64,000 nt of DNA from Klenkia taihuensis (GCF_900112525.1 NZ_FOMD01000001.1:62001-126000), one strand, 5' to 3'. Shown: positions 1 through 9,482, numbered from the stretch's first letter. Program-made: numbers and translations. The notes: generated by a model from the letters alone, not told the origin.

Positions 1-331
1 TCTGCGCGGGGTCGAAGACCACCAGCACGACCTCGGTGTGCCCGGTGCGCGCCGAGCAGACCTCCTCGTAGGTGGGGTTCGGGGTGTGCCCGCCGGCGTA
101 GCCGACCGCGGTGGAGTAGACGCCCGGCAGCTGCCAGAACACCTTCTCCACGCCCCAGAAGCAGCCGGCGCCGAAGACGGCGGTCTGCAGGCCCTCGGGG
201 AAGGGCGGCTTGATCCGGTTGCCGTTGACCGCGTGCACCTCGGGGACGTGCGGCAGCTCGGCGGAGCGGCCCGGGAGGGCGTCCTCGGCGGACACCGGCT
301 GGGTCTTGGCGGCGCGGGAGAAGAACGACAT
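1..331 (-). CDS. msrA: Peptide-methionine (S)-S-oxide reductase MsrA, 3' part cut by window start
   Basis: Reduces methionine-S-sulfoxide in oxidised proteins and in free methionine, in the cytoplasm. The translation begins [20 protein letters not shown] and reaches the family signature FGAGCFWG, with catalytic Cys at about residue 57. This is followed by [21 protein letters not shown] and [18 protein letters not shown], all typical of MsrA. About 110 residues are present; the family is usually 170-220, so the C-terminal half with the resolving cysteines lies outside the window. The ATG fits the family N-terminus. The 32 bases to the next gene on the same strand hold no clear terminator. Confidence 0.95.
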   Translation of the reverse strand, partial: MSFFSRAAKTQPVSAEDALPGRSAELPHVPEVHAVNGNRIKPPFPEGLQTAVFGAGCFWGVEKVFWQLPGVYSTAVGYAGGHTPNPTYEEVCSARTGHTEVVLVVFDPAQ

Positions 332-363
332 GCCCCCGAATGTAAGACCGGCCCGCAACCTGC

Positions 364-2136
364 TCAGTCCAGCTGCAGGGCCCGGGGCGCGGGGTCCAGC
401 GGGGCGGGCCGGCCGAACAGGTAGCCCTGGGCGAAGGTGCAGCCCAGCTCGGCGAGCGCGGCCTGCTGCACCGGGGTCTCCACGCCCTCGGCGACGACGT
501 CCAGCGCGAGGCTGCGGGCCAGCTCGAGGATGGAGGCGACCAGGGTGGTGGCCGACCCGCCACGGGCCAGGTCGGTGACGAAGCTGCGGTCGATCTTGAC
601 GATGTCGACCGGCAGCCGGCGCAGGTAGGACAGGCTGGAGTAGCCGGTGCCGAAGTCGTCGATGGCGATCCGGACGCCGAGGTCGCGCACCGCCTGCAGC
701 CGGGCGCAGACGGCGTCCAGGTCGTCGGCGAGCACGCTCTCGGTCACCTCGAGGACCAGCGACTGCGCGGGCAGCCCGCTCTCGGCCAGCGCGGCCGCGA
801 CGCCGTCGACGAAGCCCTCGTCGGCCAGCTGCACCGCCGAGACGTTGACCGCGACCCGGCTGGGCCCGGGCTGCCCGGCCAGCCCCGCGGCGGCGTCGGC
901 CACGGCCCGGCGCAGCACCCAGGCCCCGAGCGGGCCGATGGCGCCGGTGCGCTCGGCGATCGGCACGAACTGCAGCGGCGGGACCGGCCCCCGGGTGGGG
1001 TGCCGCCAGCGCAGCAGCGCCTCGTGGCCGTGCACCCGGCCCTCGGGCAGGGTCACGACGGGCTGGTAGTGCAGGGAGAACTGGTCGCCGGCAGCGAGCG
1101 CGGCGGTGAGGTCCTCGGCGAGCTCGACCCGGTCCAGCACGGCCTCGGCCATGCCGGGGGCGAAGGTGACGATGCGGTCGCGGCCGGTGGCCTTGGCCTG
1201 GTACATCGCGACGTCGGCGTTGCGCAGCAGCTCCTCGGCGTCCCGGCGGACGGCGGTGGCCGTGGTGGCCACCCCGATGCTGGCGGTCACCGTCACCGGC
1301 CGGCCGGTGAGCTGCACGGGCACCCGCATGGCGGTCTGCAGCCGGCGGGCGACGTCGGCGGCGTGCACGGCCGGCCCGGGGACCAGGACGGCGAACTCGT
1401 CGCCGCCCAGGCGCACCACCAGGTCGCCGCTGCGCACCCCGGCGCCCAGCCGTCCGGCGACCTCGGCCAGCAGCTGGTCGCCGAACTGGTGGCCGCGGCT
1501 GTCGTTGACGCCCTTGAAGCCGTCCAGGTCGCAGAACAGCACGCTCACCGGGCCGTCCTGGCGCAGCATCCGGTCGGTGGCCTCGGCCAGCAGCCGCCGG
1601 TTGCCCAGCCCGGTCAGCGGGTCGGTGCGGGCGGTGTCCTCGGCCAGCTGCCAGGTGCGGTGGTGCACCAGGCAGACCAGCAGGGTGGCCACCACGGGCA
1701 GCAGGTCGTAGGGGTCGAGCCGGTCGGGGCGGAAGACGACGACCGCGAAGTCGACGACGGCGACCACCACCGCGGTGGGCACGATGACCCAGTCCTGGTA
1801 GAGCGCGCAGACCGCGATGGCCAGCAGCATCCAGGTGAAGGCCTCGCCCTCGCCGGTGACCGGCACCAGCAGGGCCGCGCCGGTGGTCAGGGACAGCGTG
1901 GTCAGCACGGTGCGCACCCGGGTGGGCCAGGTCTCGCGGGTGGCGAGCACGGCCGGCAGCCCGGTGGCCAGCAGCGCCAGCGCCGCCGCGCCGCGCCCGT
2001 GGTCCAGGGCGCCGGTCAGCAGGGCCAGGCACCCGGCCTGCACGAGCGCGGCGCGGGTCGTCCAGCGGTGCCGCGCCGCCCACTCCGGGGCGGCCAGCGA
2101 CGAACCGGTGCGCCGGCCGGCGAGCCACGAGGTCAT
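364..2136 (-). CDS. Membrane GGDEF-EAL protein (diguanylate cyclase/phosphodiesterase)
   Basis: Bifunctional c-di-GMP enzyme candidate. The first 170 residues form about five or six hydrophobic membrane segments with no recognised sensor fold. A GGDEF domain follows, starting [13 protein letters not shown] with intact GGDEF ([10 protein letters not shown]), then an EAL domain with intact [11 protein letters not shown] and the later [10 protein letters not shown] and KIDRSFV motifs. Both active sites look competent, so net activity cannot be read from sequence. The frame stays open far upstream, but the membrane region starts at [10 protein letters not shown] chose the ATG at 2136 because CGAG sits nine bases before it; the ATG at 2145 is equally in frame. 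It is divergent from the hydrolase at 2242. One of three GGDEF-EAL genes in the first 27 kb. Confidence 0.9.
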   Translation of the reverse strand: MTSWLAGRRTGSSLAAPEWAARHRWTTRAALVQAGCLALLTGALDHGRGAAALALLATGLPAVLATRETWPTRVRTVLTTLSLTTGAALLVPVTGEGEAFTWMLLAIAVCALYQDWVIVPTAVVVAVVDFAVVVFRPDRLDPYDLLPVVATLLVCLVHHRTWQLAEDTARTDPLTGLGNRRLLAEATDRMLRQDGPVSVLFCDLDGFKGVNDSRGHQFGDQLLAEVAGRLGAGVRSGDLVVRLGGDEFAVLVPGPAVHAADVARRLQTAMRVPVQLTGRPVTVTASIGVATTATAVRRDAEELLRNADVAMYQAKATGRDRIVTFAPGMAEAVLDRVELAEDLTAALAAGDQFSLHYQPVVTLPEGRVHGHEALLRWRHPTRGPVPPLQFVPIAERTGAIGPLGAWVLRRAVADAAAGLAGQPGPSRVAVNVSAVQLADEGFVDGVAAALAESGLPAQSLVLEVTESVLADDLDAVCARLQAVRDLGVRIAIDDFGTGYSSLSYLRRLPVDIVKIDRSFVTDLARGGSATTLVASILELARSLALDVVAEGVETPVQQAALAELGCTFAQGYLFGRPAPLDPAPRALQLD

Positions 2137-2241
2137 GGGCTGCATCTCGGCACGCCACCGGGTGCGGTGCAGAGCACAACGGCTCCGGTCACCCCTTGGG
2201 GTGCGGTCGAACCGCAGACGGCCGACGATCGAACGGTGCAG

Positions 2242-2931
2242 GTGACCGATCCCCAGCTCGAGCGTCAGCCCGTCGACGGCGAGACCCGCGGCGTGGCGCT
2301 GTTCTGCCACGGCGGCACCGCGGCCAGCCTGGCCCCGCCCAAGGACCGCGCCCTCTCCCTGGTGCGGATGCGCGCCTTCGAGCGGTTCGTCCGCGACGGC
2401 CTGGGCGGGCGCGGCATCGAGACCGCGCTGGTGCGCTACCGGGTCGCGGGCTGGAACGGCGAGGCCGCCGACGCCTACAAGGACGTGCAGTGGGCGATCG
2501 AGCAGCTGCGCGCCGAGCACGGCCGCGACGTCCCGGTCGTGCTGGTCGGGCACTCGATGGGCGGGCGGGCCGCGCTCAAGGCCGGCGGCGACCCGCAGGT
2601 CACCGCCGTCTGTGCGCTCGCGCCCTGGACGCCCCCGGGCGAGCCGGTGATGCAGCTGCGCGGGCAGACCGTGGCGATCCTGCACGGCCGCGGCGACCGG
2701 TGGGTGCCGGCGAGGCTCTCGGCCGACTTCGCCGTGCGGGCGCGGCGGGCCGGTGCGCGGGTCGCCCGGTTCACCCTGCCGGGCGGGCACTCGATGCTGC
2801 GCCGGGCGCACACCTGGCACACCTTCGCCCGCGACGTCGTGCTCGCCGGCACCGGCCTCGAACCGATGCGCGCCGATGTCGCGAACGCTCTCCAGCAGCC
2901 GAGCCCGGAGGGCCTCGCCGTCCCGCTGTAG
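2242..2931 (+). CDS. Alpha/beta hydrolase
   Basis: Small cytoplasmic alpha/beta-hydrolase of about 229 residues. The oxyanion-side motif is VALFCHGG near residue 20, the nucleophile elbow is GHSMGG (Ser at about 98), the acid is in GRGDRWVP, and the catalytic His is in LPGGHSM. The triad is complete and the order is normal. The substrate cannot be inferred. In-frame GTG codons lie at 2236 and 2242, neither with a convincing ribosome site, so the start is uncertain by a few codons; the much longer open frame upstream is antisense to the GGDEF-EAL gene. It sits 48 bases before the FAD oxidoreductase operon and may be co-transcribed. Confidence 0.85.
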   Translation: MTDPQLERQPVDGETRGVALFCHGGTAASLAPPKDRALSLVRMRAFERFVRDGLGGRGIETALVRYRVAGWNGEAADAYKDVQWAIEQLRAEHGRDVPVVLVGHSMGGRAALKAGGDPQVTAVCALAPWTPPGEPVMQLRGQTVAILHGRGDRWVPARLSADFAVRARRAGARVARFTLPGGHSMLRRAHTWHTFARDVVLAGTGLEPMRADVANALQQPSPEGLAVPL

Positions 2932-2979
2932 ACCTTCTCAGCGGTACCGGCGGGCGTTCCGCCTGCCGAGGAGAAGAAG

Positions 2980-4290
2980 ATGTCCGCCGTGCACAACCGA
3001 CCGACCGCCGCCGTCGTGGGTTCCGGGGTCTCCGGCCTCACCGCTGCCTACCTGCTGCAGCGCACCCACGACGTCACCCTCTTCGAGACCGACGGCCGCC
3101 TCGGCGGGCACGCGCACACCCACGACGTGCAGACCCCCGACGACCGGGTGATCCCGATCGACACCGGGTTCATCGTCCACAACGAGCGGACCTACCCGAA
3201 CCTGCTGCGGTTGTTCCGCGAGCTCGGCGTGGCCACCCAGCCCACCGAGATGAGCATGTCCATCGTCTGCGAGGGCTGCGGGCTGGAGTACGCCGGCGCC
3301 CGCGGGCTGCCCGGCGTCCTCGCCCAGCGCAAGCAGGTGGCCAACCCCGCCTACCTGCGGATGCTCGTCGAGGTGAAGAAGTTCCACCGCCAGGCCCAGC
3401 GCCTGGTGGACCTCGCCGGCGCCGACCACGAGCGCGGCACCGGCGGCACCGGGGACCTCGACGGCCTGACCCTCGGGGCCTTCCTCACCCTCGGCGGGTA
3501 CTCCGACTACTTCGTCCGGCACTTCATGGTCCCGGTGGTCTCCTGCGTGTGGAGCTCCGGCACCGGCACGTCGCTGCAGTACCCCGCGCTGTACCTGTTC
3601 CGGTTCCTCGCCCACCACGGGATGCTCTCGGTCAGCGGCTCGCCGCAGTGGCGCACGGTCACCGGCGGCTCCCGCGCCTACGTGGAGAAGGCCGCCAAGG
3701 GGCTCACCAGCGTGCAGACCGGTGCCGGCATCACCGCGCTCACCCGCCACGTGGACGGCGTCGAGCTGGTGGACGCCGACGGCGAGCGGCACACCGCGGA
3801 CGTCGCCGTGGTGGCCACCCACCCCGACCAGGCGCTCGCCCTGCTGGCCGACCCCACCGCCGACGAGCGCGAGGTGCTCGGTGCCTTCAGCTACTCGCGC
3901 AACGAGACCCTGCTGCACACCGACGCCTCGATCATGCCCACGGCGACCCGGGCCCGGGCGTCGTGGAACTACCGGATGCCCGGCTGCGCGGTGGACACGA
4001 CCTCGGTGCAGGTCACGTACTGGATGAACAAGCTGCACGCCGTCGACGAGCCGGTCGACTACCTGGTGTCGCTCAACGCCACCGAGCGGGTCGACCCCTC
4101 GACCGTGCTGCGCCGGATGGTCTACGACCACCCGGAGTACACGCCCACCTCGGTCGCCGCCCAGCGCCGGCTGCCCTCGCTCAACACCGGCCGGACGGCG
4201 TTCGCGGGCGCCTACCACGGCTGGGGGTTCCACGAGGACGGCTGCGCGTCGGGCGTGCGCGCCGCGGAGTCCCTGGGCAGCGGCTGGTGA
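2980..4290 (+). CDS. FAD-dependent oxidoreductase (amine-oxidase-like fold), CFA cluster
   Basis: 436-residue flavoprotein. An N-terminal Rossmann motif VVGSGVSGLTAAYLL is followed by FETDGRLGGHA, the FAD-binding pattern of NAD(P)-binding amine-oxidase-like proteins. AFAGAYHGWGFHEDG near the C-terminus is the second FAD contact. ATG with AGGAGAAG six bases upstream. Its stop overlaps the DUF1365 start by four bases, and that gene overlaps the cyclopropane synthase, so the three are translationally coupled. This trio is conserved across bacteria beside Cfa-type enzymes and probably acts on membrane fatty acyl chains before or after methylation. That reaction is inference; the flavoprotein's substrate is not established here. 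Confidence 0.9.
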   Translation: MSAVHNRPTAAVVGSGVSGLTAAYLLQRTHDVTLFETDGRLGGHAHTHDVQTPDDRVIPIDTGFIVHNERTYPNLLRLFRELGVATQPTEMSMSIVCEGCGLEYAGARGLPGVLAQRKQVANPAYLRMLVEVKKFHRQAQRLVDLAGADHERGTGGTGDLDGLTLGAFLTLGGYSDYFVRHFMVPVVSCVWSSGTGTSLQYPALYLFRFLAHHGMLSVSGSPQWRTVTGGSRAYVEKAAKGLTSVQTGAGITALTRHVDGVELVDADGERHTADVAVVATHPDQALALLADPTADEREVLGAFSYSRNETLLHTDASIMPTATRARASWNYRMPGCAVDTTSVQVTYWMNKLHAVDEPVDYLVSLNATERVDPSTVLRRMVYDHPEYTPTSVAAQRRLPSLNTGRTAFAGAYHGWGFHEDGCASGVRAAESLGSGW

Positions 4291-5099
4291 CCGCCGTCCG
4301 CCCCGGGCTCGTGGACTGGGCGCCGACCACGCTGCCCGCGCTCTACGACGTCCAGGTCGGGCACCGCCGCACGCACCCGCTGGAGAACGCCTTCGAGTAC
4401 GGCGGCTACCTGTGGCTGGTCGACCTCGACGACCTGCCCCGGCTGCCGCGCGGGCTGCGCTGGGCGGCCCGGTTCACCGCCGCCGACCACCTGGGCGACC
4501 CCGCCGCCCCGATCAAGGACAACGTGGTGCGCTTCGCCGCCCTGCACGGGGTGGACGACGTCGCCCGGGTGGTGATGATGGCCAACGCGCGCAGCGGGCC
4601 GCACGTGTTCAACCCCCTGTCCACGCACTGGTGCTACCGGTCCGACGGCTCGCTGGCCTGCATCGTCGCCGAGGTGCACAACACCTACGGGGAGCGGCAC
4701 GCCTACCTGCTGCACCCCGACGACGCCGGCCGCGCCGAGGCGGAGAAGGACTTCTACGTCTCGCCCTTCAACACCGTCGACGGTCGCTACCTCATGCGGT
4801 TCAGCGGCCCCGGCGACCAGCTGCACGTGACCATGGCGCTGCAGGTCGGCGGCCGCACGCCGTTCGTGGCCACCCTGCGGGGGCGGGCACGGGCCGCGGG
4901 CACCGGCACCGTCGTCCGTACGATCCTCCGCTGGCCGCTCATGAGCCTGTGGGTGGCCGCGCTCATCCGGTGGCAGGGCATCCGGTTGTGGGCGCGCCGG
5001 TTGCCGGTCGTCCCCCGGCCGCCGCACGATCCGGTCCCGGGGGTCAGCACGAACGCCCCCCGGCAGCACTCCCAGCACGCGAACGAGGACAGGTCATGA
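4287..5099 (+). CDS. DUF1365 domain protein, CFA cluster
   Basis: About 270 residues, matching DUF1365 from memory by the early pattern ALYDVQVGHRRTHPLENAFEY, the central FNPLSTHWCYR and the later EKDFYVSPFN. No catalytic function is assigned to this family. The GTG at 4287 overlaps the upstream stop as GTGA; a second GTG at 4311 is possible but would lose coupling. A hydrophobic stretch near residues 210-230 (WPLMSLWVAALIRW) could touch the membrane. The stop overlaps the ATG of the cyclopropane synthase (ATGA). Position between the flavoprotein and Cfa implies a shared role in modifying phospholipid acyl chains. Confidence 0.88.
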   Translation: MTAVRPGLVDWAPTTLPALYDVQVGHRRTHPLENAFEYGGYLWLVDLDDLPRLPRGLRWAARFTAADHLGDPAAPIKDNVVRFAALHGVDDVARVVMMANARSGPHVFNPLSTHWCYRSDGSLACIVAEVHNTYGERHAYLLHPDDAGRAEAEKDFYVSPFNTVDGRYLMRFSGPGDQLHVTMALQVGGRTPFVATLRGRARAAGTGTVVRTILRWPLMSLWVAALIRWQGIRLWARRLPVVPRPPHDPVPGVSTNAPRQHSQHANEDRS

Positions 5100-6379
5100 C
5101 GACGGTGCACCACAACCCGGGCCGCCACGAGGACGCCCGCTTCCCCGTGCCCCGTCCCGACGAGGCGCACTGGCCGGGGCTGGCGACCGCGCCCCGCTCG
5201 CCGCTGCGCGCGGCGGTCGCCGAGCGGCTGTTCCGCCACGCGGTGTCCACGCTGCCGGTGCGGGTGGAGTCCCCCGACGGCACCGTGCTCGGCGCCGGCG
5301 ACCGGGATGCCCCCGTCATGCGCCTGGTGCACCCCTCGAACGTCTTCCACCGCCTGGGCGCCGACGCCAAGATCGGCTTCGGCGAGGCCTACATGACCGG
5401 CGACTGGACGACGGGGCCGGGCACCGACCTGGCCGACCTGCTGACCCCGTTCGCCGCCCGGATGTCCTCGCTGGTGCACCCGGCGTTCCAGCGGCTGCGG
5501 CACCTGGTCGAGCGCACCCAGCCGATCGGCGAGGAGAACACCAAGGAGAACAGCCGGCACAACATCAGCCGGCACTACGACCTGTCCAACCAGCTCTTCG
5601 AGGCCTTCCTCGACGAGACGATGAGCTACTCGTCGGCCTGGTTCGAGCCCGGGGACTCCTTCGAGGACGCCCAGCGCCGCAAGATCGACGGCGTGCTGGA
5701 CCTGGCCCGGGTGGGGCAGGGCATGCACGTGCTGGAGATCGGGTCGGGCTGGGGCGGGCTGGCCATCCGGGCCGCGCAGCGCGGCGCCCGGGTGACCACG
5801 CTGACGCTGTCGTCGGAGCAGCAGTCGCTGGCCCGTTCCCGGGCCGCCGACGCCGGGGTGGACCACCTGGTCGACGTCCAGCTGTGCGACTACCGGGACG
5901 CCCGCGGCCGGTACGACGCCGTCGTCTCGGTGGAGATGATCGAGGCGGTCGGCGAGAAGTTCTGGGCCACCTACTTCACCGCGCTGGACACCCTGCTCGC
6001 GCCCGGGGGGCGGGTCGGGCTGCAGTCGATCACCATGCCGCACGACCGGATGATGGCCACCCGCCGCAGCTACACCTGGATCCACAAGTACGTGTTCCCG
6101 GGCGGGATCATCCCCTCGATCCGCTCCATCGAGGACAACCTGGCCGCGCACACCAGCCTGTCGGTGGTGGAGCGGCGCGACCTGGGCCCGCACTACGCGC
6201 ACACGCTGCACCTGTGGCGCGACCGCTTCCTGGACGCCTGGCCGACCCTGGACGGCGCCTTCGACGGCACCTTCCGCCGGATGTGGGAGTTCTACCTCGC
6301 CTACTGCGAGGCCGGTTTCCGCTCGGGCTACCTCGGCGTCAGCCAGCTCGGCCTCGCGCGCAACCCCTTCCCCGCCTGA
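5096..6379 (+). CDS. cfa: Cyclopropane-fatty-acyl-phospholipid synthase family methyltransferase
   Basis: SAM-dependent enzyme that adds a methylene or methyl group across the double bond of phospholipid-bound unsaturated acyl chains. It has 427 residues, normal for the family. The N-terminal lipid-binding region includes DAKIGFGEAYMTGDW. The catalytic region starts NISRHYDLSNQLFEAFLD, the SAM motif I is VLEIGSGWGGLA, and VSVEMIEAVGEKFW and YTWIHKYVFPGGIIPS follow, all strongly conserved in CFA synthases. ATG in an ATGA overlap with the DUF1365 gene. Some members instead make 10-methyl acyl chains, which cannot be excluded. Last gene of the operon, convergent with the gene ending at 6387. Confidence 0.93.
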   Translation: MTTVHHNPGRHEDARFPVPRPDEAHWPGLATAPRSPLRAAVAERLFRHAVSTLPVRVESPDGTVLGAGDRDAPVMRLVHPSNVFHRLGADAKIGFGEAYMTGDWTTGPGTDLADLLTPFAARMSSLVHPAFQRLRHLVERTQPIGEENTKENSRHNISRHYDLSNQLFEAFLDETMSYSSAWFEPGDSFEDAQRRKIDGVLDLARVGQGMHVLEIGSGWGGLAIRAAQRGARVTTLTLSSEQQSLARSRAADAGVDHLVDVQLCDYRDARGRYDAVVSVEMIEAVGEKFWATYFTALDTLLAPGGRVGLQSITMPHDRMMATRRSYTWIHKYVFPGGIIPSIRSIEDNLAAHTSLSVVERRDLGPHYAHTLHLWRDRFLDAWPTLDGAFDGTFRRMWEFYLAYCEAGFRSGYLGVSQLGLARNPFPA

Positions 6380-6386
6380 CCGGTGC

Positions 6387-6968
6387 TCAGGCGGCCTTGG
6401 GGCCGTGGACGACCATCTCGTAGTAGGTCTGCACGTCGGGGGCGCGCATCGTGCTGTCGCAGGCGGCGCCGATCGCGCGCTCGACGCCCCGGGAGAGGTG
6501 CTGCACGGTGTCGTTGTGGGCGCAGATGTCGAAGGCGACGACGCCCCGCGCGGCCACCATGCGGTCGATGATCGGCTGCAGCGTCGCCCGGAACACCCGA
6601 CCGCGGCGGGCGCGCGGGTCGGTCAGGGTGAACCCGAGGTAGAAGATCGCGCCGCGCTCGGCGTGCTCCGGGTGCCGGGCGGCGAAGTAGGCGGGCTCGA
6701 TCCACGGCACCGAGGACAGGTCGCCGGTGAACGTGGTGAGCCCGACCGCCGTCCCGGTCTCGTCGAAGGCCACGTACTTGTCGATCCGCTCGTCGGCCAT
6801 CTCCTCGGCGAACTCGTCGGCGGTCAGCACGTGCCGGGCCGCCGCGAGCACCCGCAGCGGCTCGAACGCGGCCGTGTACAGGGCGTAGAAGCCGTCGACC
6901 AGTTCGCCGGGGATCGTCTGCAGCCGCTCGACCCGGACGGGCGTGCGGCTGGCGGGCTCGGTCGGCAT
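6387..6968 (-). CDS. Uncharacterised protein, 193 aa
   Basis: I do not recognise a family. The protein is soluble with no signal peptide or membrane segment. The region RARRGRVFRATLQPIIDRMV near residues 120-140 followed by VVAFDICAHND loosely resembles an acyl-CoA-binding loop and beta strand of GNAT acetyltransferases, but the match is weak. The start at 6968 (MPTEPASRTP) has a strong GAGGAGA four bases upstream; the frame is open a little further back without a ribosome site. It is convergent with the cfa gene, eight bases apart, and otherwise stands alone. Confidence 0.75.
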   Translation of the reverse strand: MPTEPASRTPVRVERLQTIPGELVDGFYALYTAAFEPLRVLAAARHVLTADEFAEEMADERIDKYVAFDETGTAVGLTTFTGDLSSVPWIEPAYFAARHPEHAERGAIFYLGFTLTDPRARRGRVFRATLQPIIDRMVAARGVVAFDICAHNDTVQHLSRGVERAIGAACDSTMRAPDVQTYYEMVVHGPKAA

Positions 6969-7092
6969 CGGTCTCCTCGCGCTGGTGGCCTGGCGTGGCA
7001 GCACGTAACCAGGGCGCGGCCCGGGAGGGAAGACCGACCACGATCGGGTGACCCACCCCGGGCCACGACCACCCTCGGTGATGAGACCCGGG

Positions 7093-8103
7093 TCACCCGC
7101 GCGCGAGCACGACCTTGCCGACCACCCCGCCGGACTCCACCTGGCGGTGGGCCGCGCGCAGGTTCTCCTCGGTGATGCCGGTCAGGGTGGTGCGCGCCGT
7201 CGTCCGCAGGCTCCCGGCGTCGACCAGCCGCGCGACCTCGACCAGCAGGTCGTGCTGGTAGGCGTCCTCGGGCCGGTGCAGCGGACGGGCGAACATGAAC
7301 TCCCACAGCCAGCCCTGGCTCTTCGGCTTGAGCGGCACCAGGTCCAGCCCGACCGGGTCGTCGACGGCGACGACGGTGCCGTGCAGCGGGAGCAGCTCGG
7401 CGTAGGCCTCCACGTTGCCGTCGGAGTACGCGCTGACCACGTGGTCGACGCCGTCCGGGGCGACGGCGCGGACGGCGGCCACCAGGTCGGCGTGGTCGAC
7501 CACGTGGTGCGCGCCCATCGCGGTGGCCCACTCCTGCGACTCCGGGCGGGCGGCGGTGGCGACCACGGTGAGGCCGGTCCGGGCGCGGGCGAGCTGGGTG
7601 ACCATCGAGCCGACCCCGCCGGCGCCGCCGACCACCAGCAGGGTGCCCGTGCTCGCGGCGGTGAGCCCCAGCCGGTCGAACAGCACCTCCCACGCGGTGA
7701 TCGCGGTCAGCGGGAGGGCGGCGGCCTCGGCGTGGGTCAGCGACGTCGGCTTGGGCCCGGTGACCCGCTCGTCCACCACGTGCAGCCCGGCGTTCGTCCC
7801 CGGGCGGGCGATCGACCCGGCGTGCACCACCTCGTCGCCGACGACGAACCGGGTGACCTCGGCACCGGTCGCGACGACGACGCCCGAGGCGTCGAAGCCG
7901 AGCACCTTCGGCGCGCCGGCGGGGTCGAAGGAGGCCCGGACCTTGACGTCGACGGGGTTGACCGAGACCGCCCGGACGTCGACCAGCAGGTCGTGCGGGC
8001 CGATCGGGGGCAGCTCGAGCTCGACGGTGGCGAAGGAGTCGGGGGCGTCGACGGGGCCCGGGCGCAGGGCGGCGATCGCGGTGGTCGTGCGCGGGGTGTG
8101 CAT
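7093..8103 (-). CDS. Zinc-type alcohol dehydrogenase / quinone oxidoreductase family
   Basis: Medium-chain dehydrogenase/reductase of about 336 residues. The GroES-like half shows VRAVSVNPVDVKVR and VLGFDASGVVVATGAEV; the nucleotide half has LLVVGGAGGVGSMVTQLAR, an NADP(H) Rossmann motif. The zinc-ligand cysteines of classical alcohol dehydrogenases are absent, so it is likely a zinc-free enone or quinone reductase despite the family name. The C-terminal HRQVESGGVVGKVVL is typical of that group. I favour the ATG at 8103 (MHTPRTTTAIAAL) by family length; an in-frame ATG at 8124 adds seven residues. Divergent from the secreted repeat protein at 8275. Confidence 0.88.
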   Translation of the reverse strand: MHTPRTTTAIAALRPGPVDAPDSFATVELELPPIGPHDLLVDVRAVSVNPVDVKVRASFDPAGAPKVLGFDASGVVVATGAEVTRFVVGDEVVHAGSIARPGTNAGLHVVDERVTGPKPTSLTHAEAAALPLTAITAWEVLFDRLGLTAASTGTLLVVGGAGGVGSMVTQLARARTGLTVVATAARPESQEWATAMGAHHVVDHADLVAAVRAVAPDGVDHVVSAYSDGNVEAYAELLPLHGTVVAVDDPVGLDLVPLKPKSQGWLWEFMFARPLHRPEDAYQHDLLVEVARLVDAGSLRTTARTTLTGITEENLRAAHRQVESGGVVGKVVLARG

Positions 8104-8274
8104 GGGTGGGGCCAACGTCGCCACGGCGGGACGACCTTCCCGCCCTCACGGAACGTGACCGTCCGTCCCCGCGGTCCAGCCCATCGGGGGACGCCGCGGG
8201 AGCTGCCCGGAACCGTTCCGGAAGATAACTTGATGTGGTCGCCCGATGACCATGCGTGTTCGGAGGTGAGCTGG

Positions 8275-9378
8275 ATGTCCGCATCCCCTCGCCCTGCGCG
8301 CCTGTCCCGGGTCGCCCTCCGCACGCTCGCCGTCGCGGGGATGGGCGCCGGTCTCTGGCTGGCCGGCCAGGCCGCCGCCTCCGCGCAGGAACCGGCCGCC
8401 CCGCCGTCGTTGCTCGGCGGCGTCGTGCAGCAGGTGACGGCGCCCGTCGCGCAGGTCGTGGCCCCGGTCGTGCAGGGCGGGGCCGCCGCGGTCCCCCAGG
8501 TCGCCACCCCGGTCGTCGTGCAGGTCGCCACCCCGGTCGTCGTGCAGGTCGCCGCCCCGGTCGTCGTGCCGGTCGTCGCGCCGGTGGTGAGCAGCGCGGC
8601 GCCGGCGGTCCCCGCCGTGGTCGCGCCCGTCGCCCCGGTGAGCGCGCCGGTCGCCGCCGCCGTGGCCCCCGTCGTCGCCCCCGTCGTCGCCCAGGTCGCG
8701 TCCACGGCGGCCCCGGTCGTCGGTGTGGTGACGCACCCCGTCGCGACGGCCACCGCGCCGCTGACCAGCGCACTCGCCCCGGCGACCGGCGCCCTGACCC
8801 CCGTGGTCGGCGCGCTGTCCCCGGTCACCGGCACCCTGTCGCCGGTGCTGGAGGCGCTGACCCCGGCCCTGCGGGCACTGGCTCCCCTGACCGGCGCGCT
8901 GGCCCCGGCCGTGGACACGCTGTCGCCCGTGACCGGCGTCCTGACCCCGGTCACCGGTGCCCTGGCCCCGGTCACGGACCAGCTCACCCCGGTCGCGGAA
9001 GGACCGACCCCGACGACGGACGAGCCGGTCACCGCCGGCGGGCCCGCCTCCCCGGCCGCCGGTGCGGTGTCCCCCGCCACCGACGCCTCCACCCGGCCCG
9101 TCCCCGTCCCCGGCGCGGCCACCGGTGCCGCCACAGCGGTCGCCGACGACGTCCAGCCGGCCGTGCCGACCGCCCCGCTCCCCGGGCTGCCCTCGACCCC
9201 GGCCCCGGTCACCTCCGGCTCCGCCGGCAGCACCGGTGGCCCGACCACCCCCGACCAGGCGGCCGACCTGTCCGCCGCCGTCGGGCCCACCTCCTCCGCC
9301 GCGGCCGCCGCGGCGGCGCTGGCCGCCCGGGACGCCCTGGCCGGCCCTGCGTCCGACCCCTCCTTCTCGCCCGACTGA
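8275..9378 (+). CDS. Secreted Pro/Val-repeat protein
   Basis: 367 residues, not assignable to a known family. A Sec signal peptide is clear: twin basic start, hydrophobic core AGMGAGLWLAGQAAASA, probable cleavage before QEPA. Residues 45-150 are dense in APVV/TPVV units; residues 160-240 carry a seven-residue pattern of the type (T/S/A)PVTGAL; the last 120 residues are Thr/Pro/Ala rich and probably disordered. There is no sorting signal or membrane anchor. The start is fixed by GGAGGTGAG four bases before the ATG. It lies 104 bases upstream of the chaplin-like gene, suggesting a joint role at the cell surface. Function unknown. Confidence 0.85.
   Translation: MSASPRPARLSRVALRTLAVAGMGAGLWLAGQAAASAQEPAAPPSLLGGVVQQVTAPVAQVVAPVVQGGAAAVPQVATPVVVQVATPVVVQVAAPVVVPVVAPVVSSAAPAVPAVVAPVAPVSAPVAAAVAPVVAPVVAQVASTAAPVVGVVTHPVATATAPLTSALAPATGALTPVVGALSPVTGTLSPVLEALTPALRALAPLTGALAPAVDTLSPVTGVLTPVTGALAPVTDQLTPVAEGPTPTTDEPVTAGGPASPAAGAVSPATDASTRPVPVPGAATGAATAVADDVQPAVPTAPLPGLPSTPAPVTSGSAGSTGGPTTPDQAADLSAAVGPTSSAAAAAAALAARDALAGPASDPSFSPD
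8497..8568 (+). repeat. Three tandem 24-bp repeats inside the Pro/Val-repeat gene
   Basis: Three consecutive 24-base units, the first two identical and the third differing by one base, encode QVATPVVV, QVATPVVV and QVAAPVVV. The unit is in frame, so copy-number change would lengthen or shorten the protein without a frameshift. Near-identity at third codon positions suggests recent duplication. Confidence 0.9.
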
Positions 9379-9482
9379 CGGGACGCCCCGCTCGGCCTCT
9401 GCGCGCCGAGCCCGGCACTCCCCGGCCCGCCCGCTGTGCGGGACCGGTCCCCCTCACCCGGACCTCTCGAAGGAGCTCTGCC

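Noticed and set aside
1000..2240. Long + strand open frame in front of the alpha/beta hydrolase
   Set aside because: It is antisense to the GGDEF-EAL gene, rich in Gln/Gly/His/Val as shadows in this GC content are, and has no family similarity before about 2242.
2196..4286. Open frame upstream of the DUF1365 start
   Set aside because: Arg/Pro/Ala-rich out-of-frame reading of the hydrolase and flavoprotein genes; homology begins only at 4287.
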